A stretch of DNA of 64,000 nt from Paracoccus versutus. Lineage in GTDB: Bacteria > Pseudomonadota > Alphaproteobacteria > Rhodobacterales > Rhodobacteraceae. The stretch lies in contig NZ_JRKO01000002.1 of the NCBI RefSeq assembly GCF_000763885.1, positions 1-64,000 on the forward strand. The letters run 5' to 3'. The notes beneath the pieces were generated by a model. That model saw only the letters and a list, made by a program, of their open reading frames with translations, made no database searches and had not been told where the DNA came from. Of the stretch, positions 36,320 through 45,506 are shown piece by piece. Position 1 is the first letter of the stretch. Every line of letters starts with the position of its first letter. Both the position numbers and the translations under genes were made by a program.

Positions 36320-36718
36320 TCAGCCCGGCTCCGGCACGAAGCGCAGCGCCACGCCGTTGATGCAATAGCGCAGGCCCGTCGGTGGCGGGCCGTCGGGGAA
36401 GACATGGCCCAGATGCGCGTCGCAGCGGTGGCAGCGCACCTCGGTGCGGATCATGCCGTGGCTGGTGTCGCGATGCTCGTCGATGTCGCCCGCCGGGCTG
36501 GGGCGGGAAAAGCTGGGCCAGCCGCAATGGCTTTCGAACTTGGCGTCGCCCTCGAACAGCCGGGCGCCGCAGCAGGCGCATTCGTAATGCCCCGGCCCCT
36601 TGGGAAAGCCCGGATGCGAGAACGGCCGCTCGGTCCCCGCCTGCCGCGTCACGCGATAGGTTTCGGCGTCCAGCGCTGCCCGCCATTCCGCGTCGCTCTT
36701 GATGATCCGTTCCGACAT
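36320..36718 (-). CDS. msrB: Peptide-methionine (R)-S-oxide reductase
   Basis: The 132-residue MsrB reduces R-methionine sulfoxide in proteins. The zinc-binding CxxC pairs are CACCGARLF and CHRC. The catalytic Cys is in [13 protein letters not shown], and the substrate pocket is HCGWPSF. There is no signal peptide, so it is cytoplasmic. It is divergent from olsB and convergent with bamE. Confidence 0.95.
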   Translation of the reverse strand: MSERIIKSDAEWRAALDAETYRVTRQAGTERPFSHPGFPKGPGHYECACCGARLFEGDAKFESHCGWPSFSRPSPAGDIDEHRDTSHGMIRTEVRCHRCDAHLGHVFPDGPPPTGLRYCINGVALRFVPEPG

Positions 36719-36817
36719 CTTGGCCCTTCAATCCTGCCATGCTGCTGTTACAAGATAGGCGCAGTATGGATGTTAACAAGTCGGAGCGGGCCGGTTTACG
36801 GGCCGGGCGGGAACGCC

Positions 36818-37579
36818 ATGATTTCACTCAGCAAGGGCCGTTACCAGGTCGGCTTTGCCGAAGGCCCCGCAGAGATCCGCGAGGCGCAGCGGCTGCGCTG
36901 GCTTTGCTTTCTGGGCCGGCGCGGTGCGGGCGCGGGGGATGGCGAGCCGCCGCTGGATGCCGACGATTACGACGACCGATGCAGCCATGTGCTGATTCGC
37001 GACAAGGCCGGCGGCAGGCTGGTCGCGTGCTTTCGCATGCTGACGCTGACCTGCGGCGCCCAGATCGGCGACAGCTATTCCGCGCGCCATTACAACCTGT
37101 CGCGGCTGCGCGATTTCCGCGGCCCCATGGTCGAGATCGGCCGCTTCTGCATCCACCCGGAATGGCACGACCCGGACATCCTGCGCCTGGCCTGGGGCGC
37201 GCTGGCGCGGCATGTCGACGACGCGCGCATCGAGATGCTGTTCGGCTGCTCCAGCTTTGCCGGCACCGACATCCACGGCTACGAGGACGTGTTCGCCATG
37301 CTGCGCGAGCGGCATCTGGCGCCGAAGCGCTGGCTGCCGCGGGTCAAGGCGCCGCAGGTGTTTCGCTTTGCCCGCGCGTTGCGGCTGCGCAAGGCGGACC
37401 CGCGCCGGGCGATGGCGGCGATGCCGCCGCTTCTGCGCTCATACCTCGCCATGGGGGGCTGGGTCAGCGACCATGCGGTGGTGGATCGGCAGATGGATAC
37501 GCTGCATGTCTTCACCGGGCTGGAGATCCGGGCCATTCCCCCGGAACGGGCGAAACTGTTGCGCGCGGCCGGGGCGTAA
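36818..37579 (+). CDS. olsB: Ornithine-acyl-ACP N-acyltransferase (OlsB-like GNAT)
   Basis: This 253-residue GNAT-fold protein of the OlsB group acylates ornithine to lyso-ornithine lipid, a phosphorus-free membrane lipid precursor. Family features are [52 protein letters not shown] and the [21 protein letters not shown] block. The second enzyme, OlsA, is not adjacent. GGCGGGAAC precedes the ATG. tgt follows 44 bp downstream and may be co-transcribed. Confidence 0.88.
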   Translation: MISLSKGRYQVGFAEGPAEIREAQRLRWLCFLGRRGAGAGDGEPPLDADDYDDRCSHVLIRDKAGGRLVACFRMLTLTCGAQIGDSYSARHYNLSRLRDFRGPMVEIGRFCIHPEWHDPDILRLAWGALARHVDDARIEMLFGCSSFAGTDIHGYEDVFAMLRERHLAPKRWLPRVKAPQVFRFARALRLRKADPRRAMAAMPPLLRSYLAMGGWVSDHAVVDRQMDTLHVFTGLEIRAIPPERAKLLRAAGA

Positions 37580-37623
37580 GGGCGGCTTTGCATCCGCCGG
37601 CGAAACCCCCTATCTGCGCAGGC

Positions 37624-38754
37624 ATGAGCGACAGATTCCAATTCACCGTCCACGCCACCGACGGCCGCGCCCGCAGCGGCGTGATCCAGACCCCGCGGGG
37701 CGAGATCCGCACCCCCGCCTTCATGCCCGTGGGCACCGCCGCCACGGTCAAGGCGATGCTGCCCGAATCGGTCCGCGCCACCGGCGCCGACATCCTGCTG
37801 GGCAACACCTATCACCTGATGCTGCGCCCCGGCGCCGAACGCATCGCCCGGCTGGGCGGGCTGCACAAGTTCATGAACTGGCCGCGCCCGATCCTGACCG
37901 ATTCGGGCGGCTTCCAGGTCATGTCGCTGGCGGGCCTGCGCAAGCTGACGGAAGAGGGCGTGACCTTCTCCAGCCATGTCGACGGCTCCAAGCACCACCT
38001 TTCGCCCGAGACCAGCATGGAGATCCAGCGCCTGCTGGGCTCGGACATCGTCATGGCCTTCGACGAATGCCCGGCGCTGCCCGCGACCGAGGAGGAGGTG
38101 GCGAAATCCATGCGCATGTCGATGCGTTGGGCCGAGCGTAGCCGCGACGCCTTCGGCGACCGGCCGGGACATGCGCTGTTCGGCATCATGCAGGGCGGCG
38201 TCACCCGCGAATTGCGCGAGGAATCGGCCGAGGCGCTGAAGGCGATCGGCTTCGACGGCTATGCCATCGGCGGTCTCGCCGTGGGCGAGGGGCAGGAGGC
38301 GATGTTCGGCGTGTTGGACTATGCGCCGGGCTTCTTGCCGCAGGACAAGCCGCGCTACCTGATGGGCGTGGGCAAGCCCGACGACATCGTCGGCGCGGTG
38401 GTTCGCGGGGTGGACATGATGGATTGCGTGCTGCCCTCGCGCTCGGGGCGCACGGGGCAGGCCTGGACCCGGCGCGGGCAGGTCAACATCAAGAACGCCC
38501 GCCATGCCGACGACCCGCGCCCGCTGGACGCCGATTGCAGCTGCCCGGCCTGCACCGGCTACAGCCGCGCCTATCTGCATCACGTCTTCCGCGCCGGTGA
38601 GATGATCTCGGGGATGCTGCTGACCTGGCACAACCTGCATTACTTCCAGGAGCTGATGGCCGGGCTGCGCGACGCCATCGCGGGCGGAACCCTGGCCAAG
38701 TTCGTTGCCCGATTCGAGGCAATGCGGGCACAGGGCGACATCGAACCGCGTTGA
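37624..38754 (+). CDS. tgt: tRNA-guanine transglycosylase
   Basis: This 376-residue enzyme exchanges guanine-34 for preQ1 in tRNAs for Asp, Asn, His and Tyr. The first catalytic Asp is in [12 protein letters not shown], and the nucleophile Asp is in [13 protein letters not shown]. Zinc ligands are in [17 protein letters not shown]. The two tRNA-Asp genes in this window, with GUC anticodons, encode substrates of this enzyme. Confidence 0.97.
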   Translation: MSDRFQFTVHATDGRARSGVIQTPRGEIRTPAFMPVGTAATVKAMLPESVRATGADILLGNTYHLMLRPGAERIARLGGLHKFMNWPRPILTDSGGFQVMSLAGLRKLTEEGVTFSSHVDGSKHHLSPETSMEIQRLLGSDIVMAFDECPALPATEEEVAKSMRMSMRWAERSRDAFGDRPGHALFGIMQGGVTRELREESAEALKAIGFDGYAIGGLAVGEGQEAMFGVLDYAPGFLPQDKPRYLMGVGKPDDIVGAVVRGVDMMDCVLPSRSGRTGQAWTRRGQVNIKNARHADDPRPLDADCSCPACTGYSRAYLHHVFRAGEMISGMLLTWHNLHYFQELMAGLRDAIAGGTLAKFVARFEAMRAQGDIEPR

Positions 38755-38770
38755 AACGCCGGGTCGTGCC

Positions 38771-38796
38771 TTGAATTTCGGCGAACCTTCGATAAT
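38771..38796 (+). promoter_or_regulatory. Candidate promoter of rnd
   Basis: TTGAAT (38771-38776) and GATAAT (38791-38796), 14 bp apart; reading the -10 as TAATCC gives 16 bp. It lies 47 bp before the rnd ATG. Confidence 0.3.
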
Positions 38797-38842
38797 CCCG
38801 AAGGGAATCGCCGGCGGAAGGACCGCCCCCTGAAGGAACCCT

Positions 38843-40051
38843 ATGCCCGCAAAAGCAACGAACGATCAAAAGCCCGAGATCCGCACCCTGACCACCACGG
38901 CCGAACTGGCCGAGTTCTGCGCCCTGGCCAAGACCCAGCCCTATGTCACGCTCGACACCGAATTCCTGCGCGAGCGGACCTATTATTCCCGGCTTTGCCT
39001 GATCCAGGCCGCGCTGCCCCCGGCCTCGGCCGCGAAGGCGGCGGGGGGCTCGGCGGTGCTGATCGACCCGCTGGTCGAGGGGCTGTCGCTCGAGCCGCTC
39101 TACGACCTTTTCCGCCACAAGGCGACGGTCAAGGTATTCCATGCCGCGCGGCAGGATCTGGAGATCTTCTTCCACGACGCGGGCGTGATGCCCGATCCGC
39201 TGTTCGACACCCAGATCGCCGCCATGGTCTGCGGCTTTGGCGAGCAGGTCGGCTACGAAACGCTGGTCAAGAAGATCGCGCGCCAGCCGCTGGACAAGTC
39301 GTCGCGCTTTACCGACTGGTCGCACCGGCCGCTGTCGGATGCGCAGGCGGCCTATGCGCTGGCCGACGTGACGCATCTGCGGGCGATCTACGAGTTCCTC
39401 TCGACCCAGCTCGACAAGACCGGGCGCGCGCCCTGGCTGGCCGAAGAGGTCGCGGTGCTTCTGAACCCCGAAACCTACATCACCCGCCCGGAAGAGGCGT
39501 GGGAGCGGGTGCGCACCCGCTCCGGCTCGCCCCGCTTCCTGGCCGTGGTGCGCGAGTTGGCGCGTTTCCGCGAGACCTATGCGCAGGAACGCGACATTCC
39601 GCGCGCCCGCGTGTTCAAGGACGACGCGCTGATCGAGCTGGCCTCGACCAAGCCGCTGTCCGAGGCCGACCTGGCCAAGTCGCGGCTGCTTCTGCGCGAC
39701 GCACGCCGCGGCGAGATCGCCAATGGCATCCTTTCGGCCGTCAAGGCCGGGGTCGAGGCCAAGGATCTGCCCAAGCCCGCCCCCGACGAGCCGGGCCGGC
39801 CGGGCAATGCCGCGCTGGCGGAGCTGCTGCGGGTGCTGCTGAAGGCCAAGGCCGATGCGGCCGGGGTGGCGCCGCGGCTGATCGCCTCGGCCTCGGATCT
39901 GGACGCCATCGCCTCGGGCATGCGCGACCTACCGGCGCTGTCGGGCTGGCGTGCCGAGGTTTTCGGCCGCGACGCGCTGCGGCTGGCGGCCGGCGAGATC
40001 GCGCTTTCGGCGCAGGGCGGCGCGGTCAAGGTTGTGCCGGTCGCGCCCTAG
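38843..40051 (+). CDS. rnd: Ribonuclease D
   Basis: This 402-residue 3'-5' exoribonuclease acts in tRNA 3'-end maturation. The DEDD exonuclease motifs are VTLDTEFLRERTYY (Exo I), KVFHAARQDLEIFF (Exo II) and SDAQAAYALADVTHL (Exo III). HRDC-like domains follow in the C-terminal half. A short AAGGAACCC site precedes the ATG. The TAG stop is shared with the convergent mgtC gene in CTAG. Confidence 0.95.
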   Translation: MPAKATNDQKPEIRTLTTTAELAEFCALAKTQPYVTLDTEFLRERTYYSRLCLIQAALPPASAAKAAGGSAVLIDPLVEGLSLEPLYDLFRHKATVKVFHAARQDLEIFFHDAGVMPDPLFDTQIAAMVCGFGEQVGYETLVKKIARQPLDKSSRFTDWSHRPLSDAQAAYALADVTHLRAIYEFLSTQLDKTGRAPWLAEEVAVLLNPETYITRPEEAWERVRTRSGSPRFLAVVRELARFRETYAQERDIPRARVFKDDALIELASTKPLSEADLAKSRLLLRDARRGEIANGILSAVKAGVEAKDLPKPAPDEPGRPGNAALAELLRVLLKAKADAAGVAPRLIASASDLDAIASGMRDLPALSGWRAEVFGRDALRLAAGEIALSAQGGAVKVVPVAP

Positions 40052-40548
40052 TCCTCTTCCCCCTCCGCCACGTCGCGGGCGGCGGGGCTGACCAGGACGC
40101 GGATCAGATACAGCACCACCATGGCCATGGCGGTGGCCATCAGCGCCAGGCGCAGGTCGCCGGTGCCGCAGCACAGGCCGATGGCGCCGCAAAGCCACAT
40201 CGAGGCGCCGGTGGTGATGCCGCGCACATTGCCCTTGTTGATGACGATGGACCCCGCGGCCAGGAAGGCCACGCCCGCCGTCACCGCCTCGATCAGCCGC
40301 AAGGGGTCGGTGCGCTGCTGCTGCTCGTTCACCGGGCTGAAATCGACCAGTTCCATCGCCACCAGCGTAAAGCAGGCCGCGGCCAGCGCGATCAGCATAT
40401 GGGTGCGCAGCCCGGCGGCGCGGGATTTCACCTCGCGCTCCCAGCCGATCACCCCGCCCAGCAGAACCGCCATGGTCAGCCGCAAGGCGACCACGCCGGC
40501 GGGCAGGCTCATGGGGCGCGAGAACTCGCCCGCCAGCATGTCCAGCAT
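40048..40548 (-). CDS. mgtC: MgtC/SapB family membrane protein
   Basis: This 166-residue inner-membrane protein has about five hydrophobic segments and the MgtC signature [17 protein letters not shown] followed by [21 protein letters not shown]. Relatives help survival under low Mg2+ and modulate F1Fo ATPase; the role here is unknown. It starts 4 bp after the hisE stop, so it is the last gene of the hisA-hisF-hisE transcript. Its stop overlaps that of rnd. Confidence 0.9.
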   Translation of the reverse strand: MLDMLAGEFSRPMSLPAGVVALRLTMAVLLGGVIGWEREVKSRAAGLRTHMLIALAAACFTLVAMELVDFSPVNEQQQRTDPLRLIEAVTAGVAFLAAGSIVINKGNVRGITTGASMWLCGAIGLCCGTGDLRLALMATAMAMVVLYLIRVLVSPAARDVAEGEED

Positions 40549-40552
40549 ATTG

Positions 40553-40879
40553 TCACTTTCGAGACGCTTTTTCCTCGATCCCCGAACGCCCCTCGCGGCG
40601 GTCGAGTTCATTTTCCACGTCGGAAAGCGTCACGTCGCGCGCCGCCAGCATGACCAGCAGGTGGTAAAGCGTATCGGCCGCCTCGGAAATCAGCCGCTCG
40701 CGGTCGCCCTTGACCGCCTCGATGATCGCCTCGACGGCCTCTTCGCCGAATTTCTCGGCGCATTTCTCGGGGCCCTTGGCCAGCAGCTTGGCGGTCCAGC
40801 TGCTTTCGGGATCGGCGCCCTTGCGCGCGGCGATTGTCCCGGCCAGGCGGTGCAGGCCGGTGGGCAGGGGATCGCTCAT
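40553..40879 (-). CDS. hisE: Phosphoribosyl-ATP pyrophosphatase
   Basis: The 108-residue HisE catalyses the second step of histidine synthesis. The all-alpha MazG-like fold shows [20 protein letters not shown] and [17 protein letters not shown] with the metal-binding acidic residues. It is a stand-alone enzyme, not fused to HisI. The ATG overlaps the hisF stop (ATGA). hisI is not in this window. Confidence 0.95.
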   Translation of the reverse strand: MSDPLPTGLHRLAGTIAARKGADPESSWTAKLLAKGPEKCAEKFGEEAVEAIIEAVKGDRERLISEAADTLYHLLVMLAARDVTLSDVENELDRREGRSGIEEKASRK

Positions 40880-41637
40880 GTCAGCCGCACCGGGATGCCG
40901 GCGGCGGCCAGATGCTCCTTGGCCTCGCGGATGGTGAAGGTGCCGAAATGGAAGATCGAGGCGGCCAGGACCGCCGAGGCATGGCCCTCCAGCACGCCCT
41001 CGGCCAGATGCTCCAGCATGCCGACCCCGCCCGAGGCGATCACCGGGATGCCGACCGCATCGGCCACGGCGCGGGTCAGCGGGATGTTGAAGCCCGACTT
41101 GGTGCCGTCGCGGTCCATGCTGGTCAGCAGGATCTCGCCCGCGCCCCTGGCGGCGACGGTGCGGGCGAACTCCACGGCGTCGATGCCGGTGGGCTTGCGG
41201 CCGCCATGGGTGAAGATCTCCCACTTGCCCGGCGCCACGGTCTTGGCGTCGATGGCGCAGACGATGCACTGGCTGCCGAAGCGGTCGGCGGCCTCGGCGA
41301 TCACGTTCGGGTCGGCGACGGCGGCCGAGTTGAAGCTGACCTTGTCCGCGCCCGCCAGCAGCAGGTCGCGCACGTCCTTGTGGCTGCGCACGCCGCCGCC
41401 CACGGTCAGCGGCACGAAGCAGGCCTCGGCGGTGCGCGTCACCAGGTCGTACATGGTGCCGCGATTCTCATGCGTGGCATGGATGTCGAGAAAACAGATC
41501 TCGTCCGCGCCGGCGGCGTCATAGGCGCGCGCCGCCTCGACCGGGTCGCCGGCATCGACGAGATCGACGAAGTTCACGCCCTTGACCACGCGGCCATCGG
41601 CGACATCCAGGCAGGGGATCACACGGGTCTTCAGCAT
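40876..41637 (-). CDS. hisF: Imidazole glycerol phosphate synthase, cyclase subunit
   Basis: The 253-residue (beta/alpha)8 HisF uses ammonia from HisH to make imidazole-glycerol phosphate and AICAR. The first catalytic Asp is in [19 protein letters not shown] (residues 5-23); the second Asp is in [15 protein letters not shown]. The phosphate-binding VIASGGVG and [11 protein letters not shown] are present. It lies between hisA and hisE on one transcript. Confidence 0.97.
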   Translation of the reverse strand: MLKTRVIPCLDVADGRVVKGVNFVDLVDAGDPVEAARAYDAAGADEICFLDIHATHENRGTMYDLVTRTAEACFVPLTVGGGVRSHKDVRDLLLAGADKVSFNSAAVADPNVIAEAADRFGSQCIVCAIDAKTVAPGKWEIFTHGGRKPTGIDAVEFARTVAARGAGEILLTSMDRDGTKSGFNIPLTRAVADAVGIPVIASGGVGMLEHLAEGVLEGHASAVLAASIFHFGTFTIREAKEHLAAAGIPVRLT

Positions 41638-41664
41638 GATGCCTTGTTACCTCGCCCCGCGCGC

Positions 41665-42381
41665 TCAGGCCAGCGCCTTCAGCGCCGCATGAAGGTCGAT
41701 GGCGCCGTCGTAGAGCGCCCGGCCCGAGATCGCCCCGGCGATGACCCCGGTCGCGCGCAGCGCCAGCAGATCCTGCATCGAGGAAACCCCGCCCGAGGCG
41801 ATGACCGGAATGTTGACCGCCCGCGCCAGGGCCTCGGTCGCGGCGATGTTGGGGCCGGCCATGGCGCCGTCGCGGTCGATGTCGGTATAGATGATCGCGG
41901 CAACGCCCGCGTCCTGGAAGCGATGCGCCAGGTCGACGGCCATCACGTCGGTCTCCTCGGCCCAGCCGCGGGTCGCGACCCGGCCGTTGCGGGCGTCGAT
42001 GCCGACGGCGATCTTGCCGGGGAAAGCCATCGCCGCCTCGCGCACCAGGTCGGGCTGCTCGACCGCCACCGTGCCCAGGATCACCCGCGCCAGGCCGCGC
42101 TCCAGCCAGGCCTCGATGGTGGCCATGTCGCGGATGCCGCCGCCCAGCTGGGCGGGCACGTCGATGGCGGCCAGGATCGCCTCGACCGCGGCGCCATTGA
42201 CCGGCTTGCCGGCGAAGGCGCCGTTCAGGTCGACCAGATGCAGCCATTCCGCCCCGGCATCCTGGAAGGCGCGGGCCTGCGCGGCGGGGTCCGAGCCGAA
42301 GACGGTCGCCGCCTCCATGTCGCCGCGCAGCAGGCGCACGCAATTGCCGTCCTTGAGGTCGATCGCGGGATAAAGGATCAT
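41665..42381 (-). CDS. hisA: ProFAR isomerase HisA
   Basis: This 238-residue (beta/alpha)8 isomerase is a paralogue of HisF. The catalytic Asp pair is in [14 protein letters not shown] (residues 4-17) and [28 protein letters not shown] and [14 protein letters not shown] form the phosphate sites. AGGAGA precedes the ATG. It heads hisA-hisF-hisE-mgtC; hisB-hisH lie just beyond a gene on the opposite strand. Confidence 0.96.
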   Translation of the reverse strand: MILYPAIDLKDGNCVRLLRGDMEAATVFGSDPAAQARAFQDAGAEWLHLVDLNGAFAGKPVNGAAVEAILAAIDVPAQLGGGIRDMATIEAWLERGLARVILGTVAVEQPDLVREAAMAFPGKIAVGIDARNGRVATRGWAEETDVMAVDLAHRFQDAGVAAIIYTDIDRDGAMAGPNIAATEALARAVNIPVIASGGVSSMQDLLALRATGVIAGAISGRALYDGAIDLHAALKALA

Positions 42382-42540
42382 CGCATCTCTCCTGATAGCG
42401 TGGCGCCCCTTTGCCACAGCCGGCGGCGGACCGAAAGGCCCCGGATCCGCCGGCCGCGACCTCACGTCAGGCTTGATCGGCGGCCCGGGGCGCGCCCATC
42501 CTGCGCCCCGGACCATAACCCTGGGGAGGGGGGAATCACC

Positions 42541-42927
42541 ATGAGGACATTGGCTCTTGCCACGCTGCTCGCGCTTGCGGGCGCCACCGCGCAGGCCCAG
42601 GGCATCGGCGGCATCTTCCAGACCCAGGCCAATGACGACGGCAATGTCGGCATGGTCGAGTTCTACGACTGCGGCGGCAAGTATTGCGGCCGGCTGGTCA
42701 GAAGCTTCGACAAGGCGGGCAAGCAGATCAAGTCGCCCCATGACGGCAAGAACATCGTCGCCGGCATGGCCGATGAGGGCGGCGGCAAGTTCTCGGGCGG
42801 CACGATCTGGGATCCCGGCGCCGACAAGACCTACAAGTCGAAGATGCAGCTCGACGGCAAGACGCTGAACGTCTCGGGCTGCGTCGCGGTCTTCTGCAAG
42901 ACGCAGCAATGGGTGCGGGTCAAATAG
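42541..42927 (+). CDS. DUF2147 exported protein
   Basis: This 128-residue protein has a signal peptide ([16 protein letters not shown], cut before QGIGG). It has the DUF2147 fold: [20 protein letters not shown], then [21 protein letters not shown], ending [19 protein letters not shown]. The four cysteines probably form disulfides in the periplasm. The function is unknown. It interrupts the his genes on the opposite strand. GGGGAGGGGG lies upstream of the ATG. Confidence 0.9.
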   Translation: MRTLALATLLALAGATAQAQGIGGIFQTQANDDGNVGMVEFYDCGGKYCGRLVRSFDKAGKQIKSPHDGKNIVAGMADEGGGKFSGGTIWDPGADKTYKSKMQLDGKTLNVSGCVAVFCKTQQWVRVK

Positions 42928-42950
42928 CCGCCCGGCTTCCGCTGCGGCTT

Positions 42951-42976
42951 TCTCCGTTTTCCAAATACTCCGGGGG
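42951..42976 (-). repeat. Dispersed 3' element, copy 7 (after hisH)
   Basis: On the minus strand it reads CCCCCGGAGTATTTGGAAAACGGAGA. It lies 62 bases after the hisH stop and behind a GGGGGC-TCT-GCCCCC hairpin and a second long hairpin (GGGGCCTGAAAGG type). Confidence 0.8.
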
Positions 42977-43038
42977 ACGCCTTTCAGGCCCCGTCGAGGG
43001 GCCTGAAAGGCGGGGGGCAGAGCCCCCGCCCCCGCCCG

Positions 43039-43668
43039 TCACGGGCGCCAGCGCAGGAAGTTGCCGATGATGCGCAGCCCCACGGCCTGCGACTTCTCGG
43101 GGTGGAACTGGGTGCCGACGATGTTGTCCCGCCCGACCACCGCCGTCACCGGTCCGCCGTAATCGGCGGTCGCCAGCAGATGCGCGGGATCGGCGACCCG
43201 GAACTGCCAGCCATGCACGAAATAGGCATGGTCGCCCGTCGCGATCCCGTCGAGCAGCGGGTGCGGGCGCAGCACCCTGAGGTCGTTCCAGCCCATATGC
43301 GGCACTTTCAGGCCGGGCGCCCGGATCGCCTCGATCTCGCCGCCGATCCAGCCCAGCCCCGCGGTGTCGCGATATTCGTGCCCGATCTCGGCCAGCATCT
43401 GCATGCCGACGCAGATGCCCATGAAGGGCACGGCGCGGGCGATCACCGCCTCGTGCAGCGCCTCGACCATGCCCGGCACGGCGTCGAGCGCCGCCCGGCA
43501 GGCCGGAAAGGCGCCGTCGCCCGGCAGCACGATGCGATCGGCGCGCGCGACCTCGGCCGGGTCGGATGTCACCACCACCTCGGCCCCCGCCTCGCGCCCC
43601 ATCAGCGCAAAGGCCTTTTCGGCCGAATGCAGGTTGCCGCTGTCGTAATCGACCAGCGCCACCCGCAT
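43039..43668 (-). CDS. hisH: Imidazole glycerol phosphate synthase, glutaminase subunit
   Basis: This 209-residue class I glutaminase supplies ammonia to HisF. The nucleophile Cys is in FMGICVGMQMLAE, and the catalytic His/Glu are in IVGTQFHPEKSQ. LVDYDSGNLHSAEKAF is the N-terminal hallmark. The start shares a base with the hisB stop (TGATG). Separation from hisA/hisF by the DUF2147 gene means the two subunits of one enzyme come from different transcripts unless read-through occurs. Confidence 0.97.
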   Translation of the reverse strand: MRVALVDYDSGNLHSAEKAFALMGREAGAEVVVTSDPAEVARADRIVLPGDGAFPACRAALDAVPGMVEALHEAVIARAVPFMGICVGMQMLAEIGHEYRDTAGLGWIGGEIEAIRAPGLKVPHMGWNDLRVLRPHPLLDGIATGDHAYFVHGWQFRVADPAHLLATADYGGPVTAVVGRDNIVGTQFHPEKSQAVGLRIIGNFLRWRP

Positions 43669-44255
43669 CACAGCGCGCCCTTGGTCGAGGGCAGCACGCC
43701 CGCCATGCGCGGGTCGGGCTCGACCGCCTCGCGCAGGGCGCGGGCGACGGCCTTGAAGGCCGCCTCGGCGATGTGATGGGCGTTGAGCCCGTGCAGCCGG
43801 TCGACATGCAGCGTGATCCCGCCATGGGTCGCAAGCGCCTGGAAGAATTCCCGCACCAACTCGGTGTCGAAGCTGCCGATCTTCTGCGCCGGGAAATCCA
43901 CGTTCCAGACCAGATAGGGCCGCGCCGACAGATCCAGCGCCGCGCGCACCAGCGCATCGTCCATCGCCAGGTGGAAGGCGCCATAGCGGCGGATGCCCCG
44001 CTTGTCGCCTAGCGCCTGCGTCAGCGCCTGGCCGATGGCGATGCCGGTATCCTCGACCGTGTGGTGGTCGTCGATATGCAGGTCTCCCCTGGCCCGCACG
44101 GTTAGGTCGATCAGCGAATGCCGGGCCAGCTGGTCCAGCATGTGGTCGAAGAACCCGACGCCGGTCCGGTTGTCGTAGCGGCCGCTGCCGTCGAGGTCCA
44201 GTTCGACCTCGATCTGCGTCTCGGCCGTCTCGCGGGTGATCTTTGCGCGGCGCAT
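43668..44255 (-). CDS. hisB: Imidazoleglycerol-phosphate dehydratase
   Basis: This 195-residue manganese dehydratase is the monofunctional form, without a phosphatase domain. The metal ligands are in [13 protein letters not shown] and [11 protein letters not shown], repeated in [15 protein letters not shown]. The start at 44255 follows GGAGAGA and gives the usual length; an ATG at 44273 would add six residues. It is divergent from the coiled-coil/zapA operon. Confidence 0.96.
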   Translation of the reverse strand: MRRAKITRETAETQIEVELDLDGSGRYDNRTGVGFFDHMLDQLARHSLIDLTVRARGDLHIDDHHTVEDTGIAIGQALTQALGDKRGIRRYGAFHLAMDDALVRAALDLSARPYLVWNVDFPAQKIGSFDTELVREFFQALATHGGITLHVDRLHGLNAHHIAEAAFKAVARALREAVEPDPRMAGVLPSTKGAL

Positions 44256-44445
44256 CGCGTCTCTCTCCATCATGCAGGCTTGCCGCCTTATAGGGTCCGA
44301 TCCGGCGGCTGAAAAGCCGATGCGGCGCCGCAGGCCCGGCGAGAAAACCCCGCCGCGTCCCGCCCGTCCTTGTCATATGGCCGGTGCAATGCGAAAAGTG
44401 GTGGGCGAGCCCCGAAGGACAAGCGACCCGAAAGGATCCTGGCCG

Positions 44446-45006
44446 ATGAGAGATGATCTGAACGTCAGTGAAAAACGGCTGATCGCGGCCCTGGACCGCA
44501 TCGACCAGTTCCTGGACCGTACCGCCGCGTCGCGGCATGCCCCGCAGCCCGTCCCGGCGAATGCGGAGGCCGCCTCGCAGCTGCACGAGCTTCAGGCCGA
44601 AAACCGCCGCCTTTCGCAAGAGCTTGCCGCCCTGCACGAGCACCAGTCCGTCACGCTTTCGGACTGCGAGCAGAGGCTGGCCGAGGCGCATCGGCGCTTG
44701 GTCGAGGCCGGGGAGGAGGCCGCGCGGCTTTCGGCCGCCAACGAGGCGCTGGCCGAGGCCAACCGCGCCCTGATCGCGGCGCAGCAGGGGGACGGCGCGC
44801 AGGACGAGGCCCGCCGCGCGCTGGAGGCCGAGGTCGAATCGCTGCGCGCCGCCCGCGCGGCCGAGGTCGCGCAGATGGGCGAGATCGTCGATGCGCTGGA
44901 CCGCATGATCGAGGCCCCCGCCCCCGCGGCGGGCGTTTCGGAGACGGCGCCGGCGCCGGACACGGCCGAGCATGCCGATGCGGCGCTGGACGAGGGAAGG
45001 GGTTGA
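44446..45006 (+). CDS. Coiled-coil protein upstream of zapA (ZauP-like candidate)
   Basis: This 186-residue protein is mostly coiled coil (about residues 45-160: LHELQAENRRLSQELAALHE and later heptads). The N-terminus is short and basic and the C-terminal tail is Ala/Pro-rich. There is no signal or membrane segment. It lies 3 bp before zapA, the same arrangement as Caulobacter zauP-zapA, where the coiled-coil partner helps ZapA focus the Z-ring. The sequence alone would not identify it, so the assignment is positional. Confidence 0.72.
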   Translation: MRDDLNVSEKRLIAALDRIDQFLDRTAASRHAPQPVPANAEAASQLHELQAENRRLSQELAALHEHQSVTLSDCEQRLAEAHRRLVEAGEEAARLSAANEALAEANRALIAAQQGDGAQDEARRALEAEVESLRAARAAEVAQMGEIVDALDRMIEAPAPAAGVSETAPAPDTAEHADAALDEGRG

Positions 45007-45009
45007 ACC

Positions 45010-45372
45010 ATGGCGGAAGTGGATTTCTCGATCGGGCACAAGTCCTATACCCTGGCCTGCCAGGAGGGCGAGGAGCGGCTGCTCAAGCGCGCCGCCGGCC
45101 TGCTGGATGCCGAGGCGCGGGTGATTCTGGAACAGGCCGGCCGGATGCCCGAGCCGCGGCTTTTGCTGCTGTCGGGGCTGATGCTGGCCGACCGCACCTC
45201 GGCGCTGGAGGATCGCCTGGCCTCGCTGGAGCGCGAGCTGGCGCGGCTGAAGGCCAACCCGCAGCGCGTCGAGGTGCCGGTGGTGCCCGAGAGCCTGGGC
45301 GAGGCCATGGCGGAACTGGCCGCGCGGGCCGAGGCCCTGGCGCAGAAGGCCGAGGACCAGCTGGCGGACTGA
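45010..45372 (+). CDS. zapA: Cell division protein ZapA
   Basis: This 120-residue FtsZ-ring-associated protein cross-links FtsZ filaments. The N-terminal ZapA head has VDFSIGHKSYTLACQEGEEERLL-like spacing (EVDFSIGHKSYTLACQEGEE, residues 3-22) and the LLDAEARVILE helix. The C-terminal coiled coil (ALEDRLASLERELARLK onward) mediates tetramers. It is directly behind the coiled-coil gene and followed 17 bases later by a dispersed 3' element. Confidence 0.93.
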   Translation: MAEVDFSIGHKSYTLACQEGEERLLKRAAGLLDAEARVILEQAGRMPEPRLLLLSGLMLADRTSALEDRLASLERELARLKANPQRVEVPVVPESLGEAMAELAARAEALAQKAEDQLAD

Positions 45373-45389
45373 GTGCCGGCGCCGCCGAT

Positions 45390-45417
45390 CCCGGAGTATT
45401 TGCAAAACCGTGAAGGG
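45390..45417 (+). repeat. Dispersed 3' element, copy 8 (after zapA)
   Basis: CCCGGAGTATTTGC followed by AAAACCGTGAAGGG. It is the most diverged copy in the tail, but the GGAGTATTTG core is intact. Confidence 0.75.
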
Positions 45418-45449
45418 GCGGGCTGCGGGGTGCGCGCCCGTGCCCCCTT

Positions 45450-45477
45450 TTGGCCGGTGCGGTCCTGGCTGTATAGC
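45450..45477 (+). promoter_or_regulatory. Candidate sigma-70-type promoter of the YqhA gene
   Basis: TTGGCC (45450-45455), a 16-bp spacer, TATAGC (45472-45477), 29 bp before the ATG. Confidence 0.35.
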
Positions 45478-45506
45478 GCGGGCCGACCATCCATTCAGGA
45501 GCATTC

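Noticed and set aside
45373-45506. 6S RNA behind zapA, as in many proteobacteria
   Set aside because: The gap is only 134 bp, contains a 3' element and a candidate promoter, and shows no long rod-like fold with a central bubble.
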